DNA of 26,190 nucleotides from an uncultured Anaerolineales bacterium (GCA_937928015.1 CALFXA010000242.1:1-26190), one strand, 5' to 3'; counted from the first letter of the stretch, positions 14,149 to 22,727 are shown. The notes: generated from the letters alone by a model not told the origin. Numbers and translations: made by a program.

Positions 14149-14739
14149 TTATGAGATCCAGACCATGATCTGTTCTTTTATGATCCATTTGCCATTCTGC
14201 TTTTCGAGCAGATAATACGTGCCATCGCCCATCAGCGGTCCGCCCACCCAGCCGACGTAGATCAGCGCCTGGTTGAGGGTACGGTTGAAGCCCACGCGTG
14301 AGAACTCCGTGTAGCCCGCCATCGAATACTTTTTGTAGAAGGCGTCCCAGCCGTCGGACTGTTTGAAGATCGCAGCGCGTTCTTCGTCGCTCAACAGCAC
14401 GTACTCCACACCCAGGTCCATATCGGGCGAAAGCTGGCTGGGCTGGGCGTTGCGCTCCATGTAATTGTCGAGCGTGTCCTTCGAGACACCCTTCAGTCCA
14501 GACTTGATATAGTCGAGCATTTGCTGCGGGTTGTCGGGGGCCATGTCGGTGGATGTGTCCTGGAGGATCACCATCGGCCCGTTCAGGTCATTGGCGAAGA
14601 AGGCATACACCGCCTGCTCCTCCCTTTCGATGTCGGCCTGGCTGGGCTGGGATTGCAGCGTGAACAACCCGCAGGCCGACTGGGTCAGGGTCAGGATGAG
14701 CAGGGCGATTAAGGCGGGGCGGAACAGGCGTGTGGACAT
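14149..14739 (-). CDS. lipoprotein of unknown function
   Basis: The 196-residue product starts MSTRLFRPALIALLILTLTQ with a signal sequence ending at SAC-G, a lipobox-like site. Most of the remaining protein is predicted helical, ending in a beta-rich TYYLLEKQNGKWIIKEQIM segment that recalls NTF2-like lipoproteins. No catalytic motif is seen. I chose ATG 14739 because GAGGAG lies 7 bases upstream; the ATG two codons earlier would overlap that site. It lies about 100 bases after the ABC permease gene and just before the chagasin-like gene. Confidence 0.65.
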   Translation of the reverse strand: MSTRLFRPALIALLILTLTQSACGLFTLQSQPSQADIEREEQAVYAFFANDLNGPMVILQDTSTDMAPDNPQQMLDYIKSGLKGVSKDTLDNYMERNAQPSQLSPDMDLGVEYVLLSDEERAAIFKQSDGWDAFYKKYSMAGYTEFSRVGFNRTLNQALIYVGWVGGPLMGDGTYYLLEKQNGKWIIKEQIMVWIS

Positions 14740-14841
14740 GGACATTCTCCTCAGGATGATTTGTACACCCGATGGATGCTTCCCGTCCATGATTTGTTCC
14801 GCGCCTGTCATGGGACCTTGGTCATGGTTCCGTTTCTGGGC

Positions 14842-16623
14842 CTATTCCTCGCCCAAGCGCTCCACCCGCTTGCGGACCAGCATCAACGGGCCGACGGCGC
14901 AGCCCAGGCTCACGCTCCCGCCGATCAACAATCCGCCCAGGTAGCCGTAGACCAGCGGCAGGTGGAAGAAACTGACCAGTCCCAGCGGGGCGATGAAGAG
15001 CAGGAAGGAGATCGGCAGGAAGAGCATGGTCACGATCTGACCGAGGCAGCCCATCCCACCGGCGTTGATCTTGCGCGGGTCGTCCCATGTGAAGTTGGCG
15101 CCCGTCACACCGAAGGCCAGCAGGATGCCCGCCATGCCCGCCTGACACAACAGCATGGTGACCAGCCCGAACCCGAAGTCCACGAGGGACATGCGTTGAA
15201 GGATGGCGATGCCAACCAGGAAGATCGACCCCAGTGCGACGGTGGGTAGGTAGGCCACCAAGAACTTGGCGGCCAGCAGTTGCGAGCTGCGTACGGGCGA
15301 GACCTTTAATATCCAGTAGTTCTTGCCCTCCTGTGAGAAGCCCATGCCCGCCAGGCGCGAGAGCAGCGTCCAGCCGACGAACAGGGACATGCCCACGTTG
15401 CCGTACGACAGCATCAGTCGCAGCGAGTCCATGAACCAATCGGGGGCTTCGCCGCGCCCTGCGGGAACCTCTCCCGCGCCGCGGAACAGGATGAAACTGT
15501 AGATGACGCCCATGATGAGAGGCGTGATGAGTTGCGACAGGTTTCGCAGGTCGCGCCACAGGGTGGTGAAATCTTTTTGCACGAGGCCCAGCACAGGGGC
15601 GGAGAGGAGCCGCGTCAACCCCGCTGAAACGGGAGTGGCTTCCGCCTGGGCGGGGCGCGGGGCGCGGACCGTCTTCTTCTTCCGCTCGATGACCTGCATA
15701 CCTGCCCAACCGGTGTAGTACCAGCGCTCGGCGGTGTTCAGCGAGGCCATGAATACAACGGCGGAAATCCCCACCGTGAGGAGGACCAGCCCCAGACCTT
15801 CCAGCCAGCGGCTTTCTCCCACGGCCACCAGACCGCGGCCCGCCCAGTTGAGCGGAAGCCAGGGCGTGCTGGCAGCCAGCATCATCCCACTGATGCGCGC
15901 CCCCGAGATGCTGCTGGCATGATCGCCGTAGGCATTGGCCAGGTTGCCCATCTGCGAGCAGGTGAAGCCGAAGATGGCGCCGATGAAACCGAGGATCTCG
16001 GCCGCGCGGCGCGGCGGCAGGACTCGCACTACCAGCATGACCAACAGCGCGGAAATGCCCGCCGCGGCCAACGCCAGCAGGATCATCACGACGATCACCA
16101 GCGGGTAGAAGAGGAAGTTATATCCCTGCGACCAGCCCAACCCGTAGAGGATCGGCAGGCCGAAGAAACTAACCAGCGCAAAGTTGGGCAGGATGGCCTG
16201 CAGCAGCTTGGCGACGAACACCGCGCGAATCGGCACGGGCGAGGCCAGCAGAAAGTCCATGTCGCCCGAGAGGTACAGGGCTTGCAGCAGCACGCCGAAA
16301 CTGGTCAGCAGGATGCCCACGAAGAGCGCGGTCAGCGTCAGGGCGGGAATCATGCCCAGGAAGGGCCGCAGGTCCATCTGCATGTACTGGGTCAGGTCGG
16401 GCGAGGTCATCAGGCCCAGCAGGTATTGACTCAGCATGAACAGGCCGAAGGCTATGCCCAGGATCATCAGCCATAGCGCAACCATGCCAATTTTGCGGCG
16501 CAGTTTGGCGTGGCGGAACCCGTTGAAGGTCAGGCGCACGCGCAGGCCCAGCAGTTTCCAGACCGCGGGCAGGATGCGCGGGTGGGGTGCGGGGAGGGTG
16601 GGATGGAGCGGGGCGTCGTTCAT
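14842..16623 (-). CDS. ABC-2 type exporter permease
   Basis: The 593-residue membrane protein has hydrophobic segments through most of its length. Examples are IGMVALWLMILGIAFGLFML at ~42-61 and clusters around 80-105, 175-220 and 385-580. The cytoplasmic block DMDFLLASPVPIRAVFVAKL matches the large two-half exporters of the Ecs/ABC-2 group. Both halves needed for a channel appear to be on one chain. ATG 16623 overlaps the ATPase stop as ATGA, so the pair is translationally coupled. An in-frame upstream extension is only the shadow of the ATPase gene. The exported substrate is unknown. Confidence 0.82.
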   Translation of the reverse strand: MNDAPLHPTLPAPHPRILPAVWKLLGLRVRLTFNGFRHAKLRRKIGMVALWLMILGIAFGLFMLSQYLLGLMTSPDLTQYMQMDLRPFLGMIPALTLTALFVGILLTSFGVLLQALYLSGDMDFLLASPVPIRAVFVAKLLQAILPNFALVSFFGLPILYGLGWSQGYNFLFYPLVIVVMILLALAAAGISALLVMLVVRVLPPRRAAEILGFIGAIFGFTCSQMGNLANAYGDHASSISGARISGMMLAASTPWLPLNWAGRGLVAVGESRWLEGLGLVLLTVGISAVVFMASLNTAERWYYTGWAGMQVIERKKKTVRAPRPAQAEATPVSAGLTRLLSAPVLGLVQKDFTTLWRDLRNLSQLITPLIMGVIYSFILFRGAGEVPAGRGEAPDWFMDSLRLMLSYGNVGMSLFVGWTLLSRLAGMGFSQEGKNYWILKVSPVRSSQLLAAKFLVAYLPTVALGSIFLVGIAILQRMSLVDFGFGLVTMLLCQAGMAGILLAFGVTGANFTWDDPRKINAGGMGCLGQIVTMLFLPISFLLFIAPLGLVSFFHLPLVYGYLGGLLIGGSVSLGCAVGPLMLVRKRVERLGEE

Positions 16624-17387
16624 TTCAGGATTTCGGCGATCTCGGCTTCTTCGGCGCCGCCCGTCAGGCCGAGGAAGATGTCTTCGAGGCTGGCTTCTCC
16701 CGTCTGGTCGAGGGTACGCAGTTCGTCCATGGTGCCGACGGCCACGAGCTGGCCCTTGTTGATGATGCCGATGCGGTCGCACATGCGCTCGGCGATTTCG
16801 AGGATGTGCGTGGAGAGCATCACCGCAGCGCCGCGGTCGGCCATCTGGCGCAGGATGTCCTTGATCAGGCGGGCCGACTTCGGGTCCAGGCCGACGGTGG
16901 GCTCGTCGAGGACGAGCACCTTCGGGTCGTGCATCAGCGCGGCGGCCAGCGAAGCCTTCTGCTGCATACCGTGGCTGTACGAGTCGACGGTGTCATCGGC
17001 AGCGGCCGTCAGGTCGAATGTCTTGAGTAGTTCGTCGATGCGGCGGACGGTCTGCTGGCGGTCGAGGTTGTACAGGTCGCCCACGAAGCGCAGCAGTTCG
17101 CGTCCGCTCAGTTTGGCGTACAGGTTGGGGGTGTCGGGCACGTATCCGCTCGCGGCCTTGGATAGCATGGGCTGGGCCTGGACGTCGTGTCCCGCCACAT
17201 TGACGGTGCCCGCCGTCGGCTGGAGCAGCCCGACGATCATCTTGATGGTGGTGGTCTTGCCCGCTCCGTTCGGGCCGAGGAAGCCGAACACCTCTCCGCC
17301 GTACACTTCGAAGCTGACGTCGTTCACGGCGACCTTGTCGCCATAGCGTTTGATTAGATGACTGGTTTGGATCAGGGTTTCAGGCAT
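16620..17387 (-). CDS. ABC transporter ATP-binding protein
   Basis: This 255-residue nucleotide-binding subunit powers the exporter encoded next to it. It has Walker A GPNGAGKT (38-45), signature SHGMQ (138-142, a variant of LSGGQ common in ABC-2 exporters), Walker B VLVLDEP (157-163), D-loop GLDP and switch histidine in LSTH. ATG 17387 (MPETLIQTSHLIKRYG) has GGAG about 6 bases upstream. The frame is open 15 codons further, but without family similarity. It is divergent from the first ECF sigma gene, with 132 bases between them. Confidence 0.9.
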   Translation of the reverse strand: MPETLIQTSHLIKRYGDKVAVNDVSFEVYGGEVFGFLGPNGAGKTTTIKMIVGLLQPTAGTVNVAGHDVQAQPMLSKAASGYVPDTPNLYAKLSGRELLRFVGDLYNLDRQQTVRRIDELLKTFDLTAAADDTVDSYSHGMQQKASLAAALMHDPKVLVLDEPTVGLDPKSARLIKDILRQMADRGAAVMLSTHILEIAERMCDRIGIINKGQLVAVGTMDELRTLDQTGEASLEDIFLGLTGGAEEAEIAEILK

Positions 17388-17519
17388 GGGGGCTCCAGAA
17401 TTCTTGGGAAAGTATCCTAATTGTATACGCAAGTGGCGGGGACGGGGATGCGAAAACGCTACTATCCTTTTTGCGTTCCAAGGATAATATATGTAGAGAA
17501 TTCTCCGAAAGTTCCATGC

Positions 17520-18074
17520 ATGGATGACCTATCCGCAATCACCCGCATCAAACAAGGCGATTTGAACGGCCTGGAGCCCCTGGTACGCCGCTATCAGGCG
17601 CAAGCCGTCCAGGCTGCGTACCTGATCGTGTACGATCGCGCGTTGGCAGAGGACGTGGCCCAGTCGGCCTTCATTACCGTGGCCGAACGCATCCACCAGT
17701 TCGACGAAGGACGCCCGTTCGCTCCCTGGTTCTTCCGCATCGTGGTCAACGCTGCGCTCAAGGCGACCGCCAGACAGAAGCGCAACCGCTCGCTGGAGGA
17801 GTTGGACGAATCCGCCGCTTCGCTGGCTCGTTGGTTGACCGATCCCAGCCCCAGGCCCGAACAGGTGCTGGAGGAAAAGCAGGTCCGCGCCCACATTCTG
17901 GATGCCATCCATAGCCTGCCTCCCGAGGGACGCGCTGTGATCGTAATGCGCTACTACCTTGGCCTGAGCGAAGCGGAAATGTCGGTCCGCCTGGAACGTC
18001 CGCTCAGCACCGTCAAATGGTGGCTGCGAGACGCGCGCAAACGCCTGGCCAGCCTGATGAATGGAAGGAATTGA
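17520..18074 (+). CDS. ECF RNA polymerase sigma factor (module 1)
   Basis: The 184-residue sigma-70 family factor has region 2 in residues ~5-75 (ALAEDVAQSAFITVAERIHQ, then WFFRIVVNAALKATARQKRN). Region 4 spans ~125-180 (LPPEGRAVIVMRYYLGLSEA; helix-turn-helix ending STVKWWLRDARKRL). ATG 17520 gives a family-typical start; an ATG four bases earlier is out of frame and no strong Shine-Dalgarno is present. GATAAT at 17483-17488 may be its -10. The anti-sigma gene follows after 2 bases. The sequence differs clearly from sigma factors 2 and 3. Confidence 0.9.
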   Translation: MDDLSAITRIKQGDLNGLEPLVRRYQAQAVQAAYLIVYDRALAEDVAQSAFITVAERIHQFDEGRPFAPWFFRIVVNAALKATARQKRNRSLEELDESAASLARWLTDPSPRPEQVLEEKQVRAHILDAIHSLPPEGRAVIVMRYYLGLSEAEMSVRLERPLSTVKWWLRDARKRLASLMNGRN

Positions 18075-18076
18075 AC

Positions 18077-19492
18077 ATGGACAAACGAACCATCCAGTCC
18101 ATTTTGCAGGACGCGCTGGAAGAGCAGATTCCTTCTGCACAGATCGACCTCTGGGGCGCCGTCGAGCAGGGTCTTGTCGCGGGTCTGTCGCAACAAGGAG
18201 AAAAAATGAAAACAACCCAACTGCGCCGTGTATCCCGCGCCGCGCTGATCACACTGTCCATTGCCGTGTTGCTGGCGTTGGCTCTTGTCACCCCGCAGGG
18301 ACGCGCCCTAGCACAAAACATCTTGAAGTTCTTTATCCGTTCCGGTAGTGACTCGATTTCCGTGCCGACGGCTGAACCCTATCAATGGATCACGACCACC
18401 CCGGGCGCTCCACTGCCGACCGACACGCCCCGTCCGGCGGAGGCCGCTTTTGCCGCCGAGTGCGGTGACTTCTCCGCCCCGCACTGTTCGGTGGAACAAA
18501 TTCGAGGCATGGTAAGTTTTCAGGTCAAGGAGCCTGCAAAGATTCCCGACGGGTTTTACTTCGCCGGTGCAACGGGCGGACCCGATAGCGTAGTCCTGAC
18601 CTATTACTATGAAGAACAAAATGGCAGCATCACAATCACCATCGAACGTTGGACGGGCGCTCCCTCTCCGCAGTCGGACCTTGTCGGCTCCAGCGCGGAG
18701 GTCGAGAAGGTGCAAGTCGGTTCCATTGAAGGCGAATATTTCAAAGGCGTCTTTGCCTATGAAGACGGAAGCGACACCGCTACCTGGGATTCGGATTTCG
18801 GGAACGAGACCTTGCGCTGGGTCGATGGCGATGTCTCCTACACCATCCTGTATTTCTATCCACCCATCCCGATGGGAAAGGAAGGCATGGCGGCTCTCGC
18901 AGAGACCATGACCACGGCTCCAGTGGAAAAACTACCCACGCCGACACCGTCCGCCTTCGACATGGCTTGGGACCCGCGGGATATGTACAACCTGAGCATT
19001 CCCGAAGCAGAGGAAAAGGCCGGGTTTACCCTACGGTTACCCACGAACCTGCCGGATATTTTCATCCTCGTTGGCGCCCATTATGAAGAGGAGAACAACA
19101 CGGTCTGGGTCTACTACCAGCTCGACCCGAATCAATTTGACGGCAACTCAAACGGGTTGGTGCTCCGCGAGCAGTCTGCAACGAACCCTGGAGACAGCGC
19201 CCTTGGCGACATCATCATCGGTGACTACAACACCCTCCCGGAAGGGAACCCCGATAATTTGATGGTGGTCCCCACTGACGCCAGTTTGGAGACGGTGCAG
19301 ATCGGTTCAGTGACAGGCAAGTACATCGAAGGCGTCTGGAGCGGAACGGATTGCTGCGGCTGGCAGTGGGATCCAATGCCCTTCATGAAGACCCTGCGCT
19401 GGTGGGCGGATGGCAGAGCCTTCGAGTTGAGTTACACGGGGATGGAAATCGGCAGGGACGACATGGTGCGAATTGCCGAAAGCATCAAGTAG
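18077..19492 (+). CDS. membrane anti-sigma factor with two DUF4367-like sensor repeats (module 1)
   Basis: The 471-residue protein has a short cytoplasmic part (1-43), a membrane segment (~56-72), the juxtamembrane sequence TPQGRALAQ and a large outer part. The outer part holds two related domains. Each contains a VQxGSxxGxYxxGV strand, a TLRWxxDG strand and a closing GxxxMxxxAE helix (ends ~302 and 471); a PTPTPS linker separates them. No zinc-binding HxxxCxxC motif is present. ATG 18077 has GGAA about 8 bases upstream. A second in-frame ATG at 18206 has an excellent AAGGAG 5 bases upstream and would give a signal-peptide-like start. It should hold sigma factor 1 inactive until an envelope signal acts on it; this is inference from the pairing. 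Confidence 0.8.
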   Translation: MDKRTIQSILQDALEEQIPSAQIDLWGAVEQGLVAGLSQQGEKMKTTQLRRVSRAALITLSIAVLLALALVTPQGRALAQNILKFFIRSGSDSISVPTAEPYQWITTTPGAPLPTDTPRPAEAAFAAECGDFSAPHCSVEQIRGMVSFQVKEPAKIPDGFYFAGATGGPDSVVLTYYYEEQNGSITITIERWTGAPSPQSDLVGSSAEVEKVQVGSIEGEYFKGVFAYEDGSDTATWDSDFGNETLRWVDGDVSYTILYFYPPIPMGKEGMAALAETMTTAPVEKLPTPTPSAFDMAWDPRDMYNLSIPEAEEKAGFTLRLPTNLPDIFILVGAHYEEENNTVWVYYQLDPNQFDGNSNGLVLREQSATNPGDSALGDIIIGDYNTLPEGNPDNLMVVPTDASLETVQIGSVTGKYIEGVWSGTDCCGWQWDPMPFMKTLRWWADGRAFELSYTGMEIGRDDMVRIAESIK

Positions 19493-19574
19493 AACAAGAT
19501 TGAACAGCGAAGGACGGAGAAAAAAACTCCGTCCTTTTTGTACATCTGTGGCGATATACTTCTGTCAGATTTGG
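19485..19574 (+). repeat. duplicated intergenic module, copy A
   Basis: From the anti-sigma 1 stop codon onward this 90-base stretch matches 21077-21165 with nine mismatches over 83 positions outside the hairpin loop. It contains the terminator and a conserved block TCTGTGGC-ATAT-CTGTCAGATTTGG, with a TATACT (19555-19560) that may be a -10 for sigma gene 2. Confidence 0.85.
19510..19539 (+). terminator. rho-independent terminator after anti-sigma 1
   Basis: AAGGACGGAG (19510-19519) pairs with CTCCGTCCTT (19527-19536) around an A7 loop, followed by TTT. Confidence 0.85.
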
Positions 19575-19629
19575 GATGCGAGTGCGTTTTATATATTGAA
19601 CGCGCGTATCTCAAATTCTGGAGGCATGA

Positions 19630-20199
19630 TTGACCGAAATTTCCACACTGCAAACCATCAAACGCTGGCTGTGGCGCGAACAGGAGTACTCGATCTCGGA
19701 TGCGGATGTTTTTGCACACCTGTACGATCAAAGCCATTTGACTGTGTTCCGCTATGTTTATGGATTAAGCGGCGGTCCACAGCAGGATGTGGAAGACATA
19801 ACGGCTGAAACTTTCACGCGGGCCTGGGTTACACGCCATCGTTTCACTGGCAATGAGCAGGCTGCGCTGGGATGGCTGCTACAGATCGCTCGCAATCTTG
19901 TGATCGATTCATCCCGCCGCAACAAGGCGCGCGCGGTCGATGAAAATGTGAATATCGAGTCTTTACTTGATGTGAGCGCATTACCCGAAGCAGATGTTGT
20001 CACCCGCGAGCAGGCGGAAATCCTTTGGAACCTGCTGATCAGCCTGACGGAAGATACGCGCGAAATGCTTGTGCTGCGCTACCTGCTGGGCTGGCAGGTC
20101 AAACAAATCGCATCGCATCTGGACATGACCGAAAACAACGTCAGTGTGAGAATCCGTCGCGCGCTCAACAGTTTGCAGCGGAATTGGCCGCAGTCGTAG
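19630..20199 (+). CDS. ECF RNA polymerase sigma factor (module 2)
   Basis: The 189-residue factor has region 2 with VFRYVYGLSGGPQQDVEDIT then AETFTRAW and LGWLLQIARNLVIDSSRR. Region 4 contains MLVLRYLLGWQVKQIASHLD and TENNVSVRIRRALNSL. TTG 19630 is the start: GGAGG lies 5 bases upstream, and the ATG at 19626 is in another frame. The anti-sigma gene follows after 12 bases. It is clearly paralogous to sigma factor 3 (shared GL-GGPQ--VED-TAETF-RAW, RYLLGW and MTENNVSV blocks). Confidence 0.9.
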   Translation: MTEISTLQTIKRWLWREQEYSISDADVFAHLYDQSHLTVFRYVYGLSGGPQQDVEDITAETFTRAWVTRHRFTGNEQAALGWLLQIARNLVIDSSRRNKARAVDENVNIESLLDVSALPEADVVTREQAEILWNLLISLTEDTREMLVLRYLLGWQVKQIASHLDMTENNVSVRIRRALNSLQRNWPQS

Positions 20200-20211
20200 G
20201 AGAAGAAAAAC

Positions 20212-21045
20212 ATGAACAACAAATCCAAGTCCGTGGGTCGCCCCGCTCCCGATGAGAATCGGATCGAAGAAATATTATCCAATATCCAGCCTGTGCCCGG
20301 GAACGATTTCCGCCAGAGGATGCAACGCGCTCCCTGGCAGGCTGCACGAATACAACAAGGAAAAATAACCATGAAAACAAAATTTGCTCTTTCTGCACTT
20401 GCCGTCCTGCTGGTTTTCGCAGCAACGGTAGCTTTTGTCCCTCCTGTTCGGGCGCAGGTTTCCGAATGGTTCAGCATCACTTTCCAAGACCCCAATGGCA
20501 GCGGCAGTTTCGGCGTTAGCGGAGACGAGCCAATGGCTTACCAGGTGATGCAGCCAGGCTACCTGCCCCAGATTCTTAGCGACAATACCGTTCATGCTTG
20601 GTTTGGCGAGGCTTCGGAAGTCGTCTACAAGGCGGATGATCAGTTCCTGGTCATTACACAAACGGAAGCTGTGGATGGCGAAAGCCTGCCGGACGGGGAA
20701 GCCGTCACGGTCAACGGGCACCCGGCTGTACTGAACAAGGGACTCTCTGGAACCTACCAGGAAGGACCAGAAGGCATGTCCATGCCCTTCGTAGAGATTG
20801 GAACTGATCAGGAAACACCAGAAGACGCAACCCACGGGGGCGGCATTGTCACCGACCAGGGAAATGGAACTCCGCAGTCCATTATCGTTGATCAGGTGGG
20901 TCCCGCCAACGACTTCATCACCTTCGATTACACCGATGCCGCCAAACTAACTTTCATGATCGGCAACACAAAAATTGAAATGCTCTCCAACCTGTCTTTG
21001 GATGAACTCTTGAAGATCGCCGAAAGTTTGATCCCTGCCAAATAA
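20212..21045 (+). CDS. membrane anti-sigma factor with DUF4367-like sensor (module 2)
   Basis: The 277-residue protein has a ~50-residue cytoplasmic part with the block NRIEEILSNIQPVPGNDFRQ followed by RMQRAPW. A membrane segment (~58-75) and an outer beta-rich domain ending in LSLDELLKIAESL follow. The cytoplasmic block is shared with anti-sigma 3 and is probably what binds the sigma factor. No zinc motif is present. AGGAG lies about 9 bases before ATG 20212. An internal ATG at 20371 (MKTKFALSALAVLLV) follows an AAGGA and looks like a signal peptide start. Regulation of sigma factor 2 is inferred from the pairing. Confidence 0.78.
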   Translation: MNNKSKSVGRPAPDENRIEEILSNIQPVPGNDFRQRMQRAPWQAARIQQGKITMKTKFALSALAVLLVFAATVAFVPPVRAQVSEWFSITFQDPNGSGSFGVSGDEPMAYQVMQPGYLPQILSDNTVHAWFGEASEVVYKADDQFLVITQTEAVDGESLPDGEAVTVNGHPAVLNKGLSGTYQEGPEGMSMPFVEIGTDQETPEDATHGGGIVTDQGNGTPQSIIVDQVGPANDFITFDYTDAAKLTFMIGNTKIEMLSNLSLDELLKIAESLIPAK

Positions 21046-21076
21046 CAAGGCTTGGAAAACGCTTATTGACTGATGT

Positions 21077-21165
21077 TCAAGTAGACCAAGATTGAATAGG
21101 AAAGGACGGAGTTTTTTCTCCGTCCTTTTTATACGTCTGTGGCAATATATTCCTGTCAGATTTGG
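21077..21165 (+). repeat. duplicated intergenic module, copy B
   Basis: This stretch is nearly identical to 19485-19574. The copy begins with TCAAGTAG, which in copy A is the end of the anti-sigma 1 gene, but here it lies 31 bases past the anti-sigma 2 stop and is non-coding. A TATATT (21146-21151) replaces the TATACT of copy A. Confidence 0.85.
21101..21130 (+). terminator. rho-independent terminator after anti-sigma 2
   Basis: AAAGGACGGAG (21101-21111) pairs with CTCCGTCCTTT (21118-21128) around a T6 loop, followed by TT. Confidence 0.85.
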
Positions 21166-21269
21166 AAGATAACAACATTTTATTTCACGACACCACAGTT
21201 TATACTCGTTGTAAGATTTTCTCCCCCTGTGCGTTTTCATGGTGAAACATGCGCATGTCTGGAGACTTT

Positions 21270-21842
21270 ATGAACCCATTCCAACATCACAACTCACCTA
21301 TCGCTGCCCCCGGCCGGTTCAGGGAGATGTACGAACGCGACCGCGTGTCTGTGTTTCGCTACATTTACGGCCTCACCGGCGGTCCACAGGCGGAAGTGGA
21401 AGACCTGACCGCCGAGACCTTCCTTCGCGCCTGGAAGGCGCGTCATCGCTTCGAAGGCAAGGCGGACTCGGTCGTTGGCTGGCTAATACGGATTGCCAAA
21501 CGGTTGGTTATCGACGACTACCGTCGCGCGCTTCAGGCAACCCGCAAGCTGGTCACTGAAACCCAGGCAGAATCCACCCCGGAGCAGATTGCCATTGCCG
21601 ATGAACAAAGGGAATTTCTATTCACCCTGCTGGCAGACCTGCCTGACGAACAGCGCGAGATCATCACCCTGCGTTACCTTCTCGGCTGGCGGGTGAACGA
21701 CATCGCCGAACACGTCGACATGACGGAGAATAACGTCTCGGTGACGATCCATCGCACGCTTTCCAAACTTCGTGAAAGGTGGGCGCAAGCCGATGCCGAA
21801 AGCCTGACGATGGTCTTTGCTCAAGAGGAGAAAATCTCATGA
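21270..21842 (+). CDS. ECF RNA polymerase sigma factor (module 3)
   Basis: The 190-residue factor has region 2 blocks VFRYIYGLTGGPQAEVEDLT, AETFLRAW and VGWLIRIAKRLVIDDYRR. Its region 4 has LPDEQREIITLRYLLGW and the helix-turn-helix TENNVSVTIHRTLSKL. ATG 21270 has GGAG 6 bases upstream; an in-frame ATG at 21249 would precede that site. A TATACT at 21201-21206 may be its -10. The 3' end overlaps the anti-sigma start as ATGA. It is the closest relative of sigma factor 2 in this window. Confidence 0.9.
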   Translation: MNPFQHHNSPIAAPGRFREMYERDRVSVFRYIYGLTGGPQAEVEDLTAETFLRAWKARHRFEGKADSVVGWLIRIAKRLVIDDYRRALQATRKLVTETQAESTPEQIAIADEQREFLFTLLADLPDEQREIITLRYLLGWRVNDIAEHVDMTENNVSVTIHRTLSKLRERWAQADAESLTMVFAQEEKIS

Positions 21843-22663
21843 ACCCCGATGAAAAGCAGATCGAAGAACTGCTCGAAAATTCTTCGCTTGTCCCAGGCGC
21901 ACGGCTGGACCGTCGTCTCGCCAATGCACCCTGGACCCCACAGGCGGTTGCCCACCGACGCTTTATCAACGCCACAGTCTTTGCCGTCCTGACCTTTGCT
22001 TTGCTCGTCGCCGCCACCCCGCAGGGACGCGCTCTGGCGCAGGACATCATCCGCCGCATCGGGAACTTCGTCGTCACCAATGAAACATCCGATGCGGAAA
22101 AATACGTCGCCACCCTCCAGAGCGGCACCCCGACGCCGACCATGGATCCCAATTGGGTATGTACGGATTGTCCGGAACCAGTGGAATTTGGTCTTTTGAC
22201 CATCGAGCAGGCCAGCGCAAAGGCAGGCTTTCCTGTCTATGAGCCGACCTATATTTCTCCTGGATATCAACTGTCTGGGCGCGATGTGTTGAAGACCCAA
22301 AGCTCGATCACCGCCGATACGTCCTATCGCATGGAGCTGGATCCGCCTTTGCATGACGGACTGCAAATGACCGGCATCATCGCTATTGAACAGACCCGGG
22401 TCAGCAGCGACGCGCCGCCTTGGGAAATGGGCGTAGGGGATGTGCCCATCGTGGATGTGACCGTGCGCGGGCAGCCGGGGGTGTGGCTGGAGCAAGTCCC
22501 CATCATCCCATTTCAAGACTCGCAGGGAGAATGGGATTACGCGCGCTGGAATCAACTGATATGGTCTGAGGCTGGCTATAATTTTATGCTTCAGACGAAC
22601 ATGCCGTCGGATATCCTCCCGCTTTCCGAGTTGTTGAAGATCGCTGAAGCCCTCGAACCGTAA
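21839..22663 (+). CDS. membrane anti-sigma factor with DUF4367-like sensor (module 3)
   Basis: The 274-residue protein has a cytoplasmic block KQIEEL-LENSSLVPGARLDR then RLANAPW, like anti-sigma 2. A membrane segment (~42-58), the juxtamembrane TPQGRALAQDIIRR, a Cys-x-x-Cys pair (VCTDCPEP, ~100-107) and an outer domain ending LPLSELLKIAEALEP follow. Unlike its three relatives it lacks the internal Met-Lys-Thr start. AGAGGAG lies about 8-9 bases before ATG 21839, which overlaps the sigma stop. The outer CxxC might be redox-active, which is only a suggestion. Confidence 0.8.
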   Translation: MNPDEKQIEELLENSSLVPGARLDRRLANAPWTPQAVAHRRFINATVFAVLTFALLVAATPQGRALAQDIIRRIGNFVVTNETSDAEKYVATLQSGTPTPTMDPNWVCTDCPEPVEFGLLTIEQASAKAGFPVYEPTYISPGYQLSGRDVLKTQSSITADTSYRMELDPPLHDGLQMTGIIAIEQTRVSSDAPPWEMGVGDVPIVDVTVRGQPGVWLEQVPIIPFQDSQGEWDYARWNQLIWSEAGYNFMLQTNMPSDILPLSELLKIAEALEP

Positions 22664-22695
22664 TCGCGAGGGGGGATGCTTTCAGGCTGATCGAA

Positions 22696-22727
22696 AAAAC
22701 AGGGCGACCCACGTGTCGCCCTGTTTT
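22696..22727. terminator. bidirectional terminator
   Basis: AAAACAGGGCGAC (22696-22708) pairs with GTCGCCCTGTTTT (22715-22727) around a 6-base loop. It serves anti-sigma 3 on the plus strand and the AlkZ-like gene on the minus strand. Confidence 0.85.

Noticed and set aside
16624..16782. A 53-residue N-terminal extension of the ABC permease
   Set aside because: It is Arg/His/Pro-rich shadow of the ATPase gene; the ATGA overlap at 16620-16623 marks the true start.
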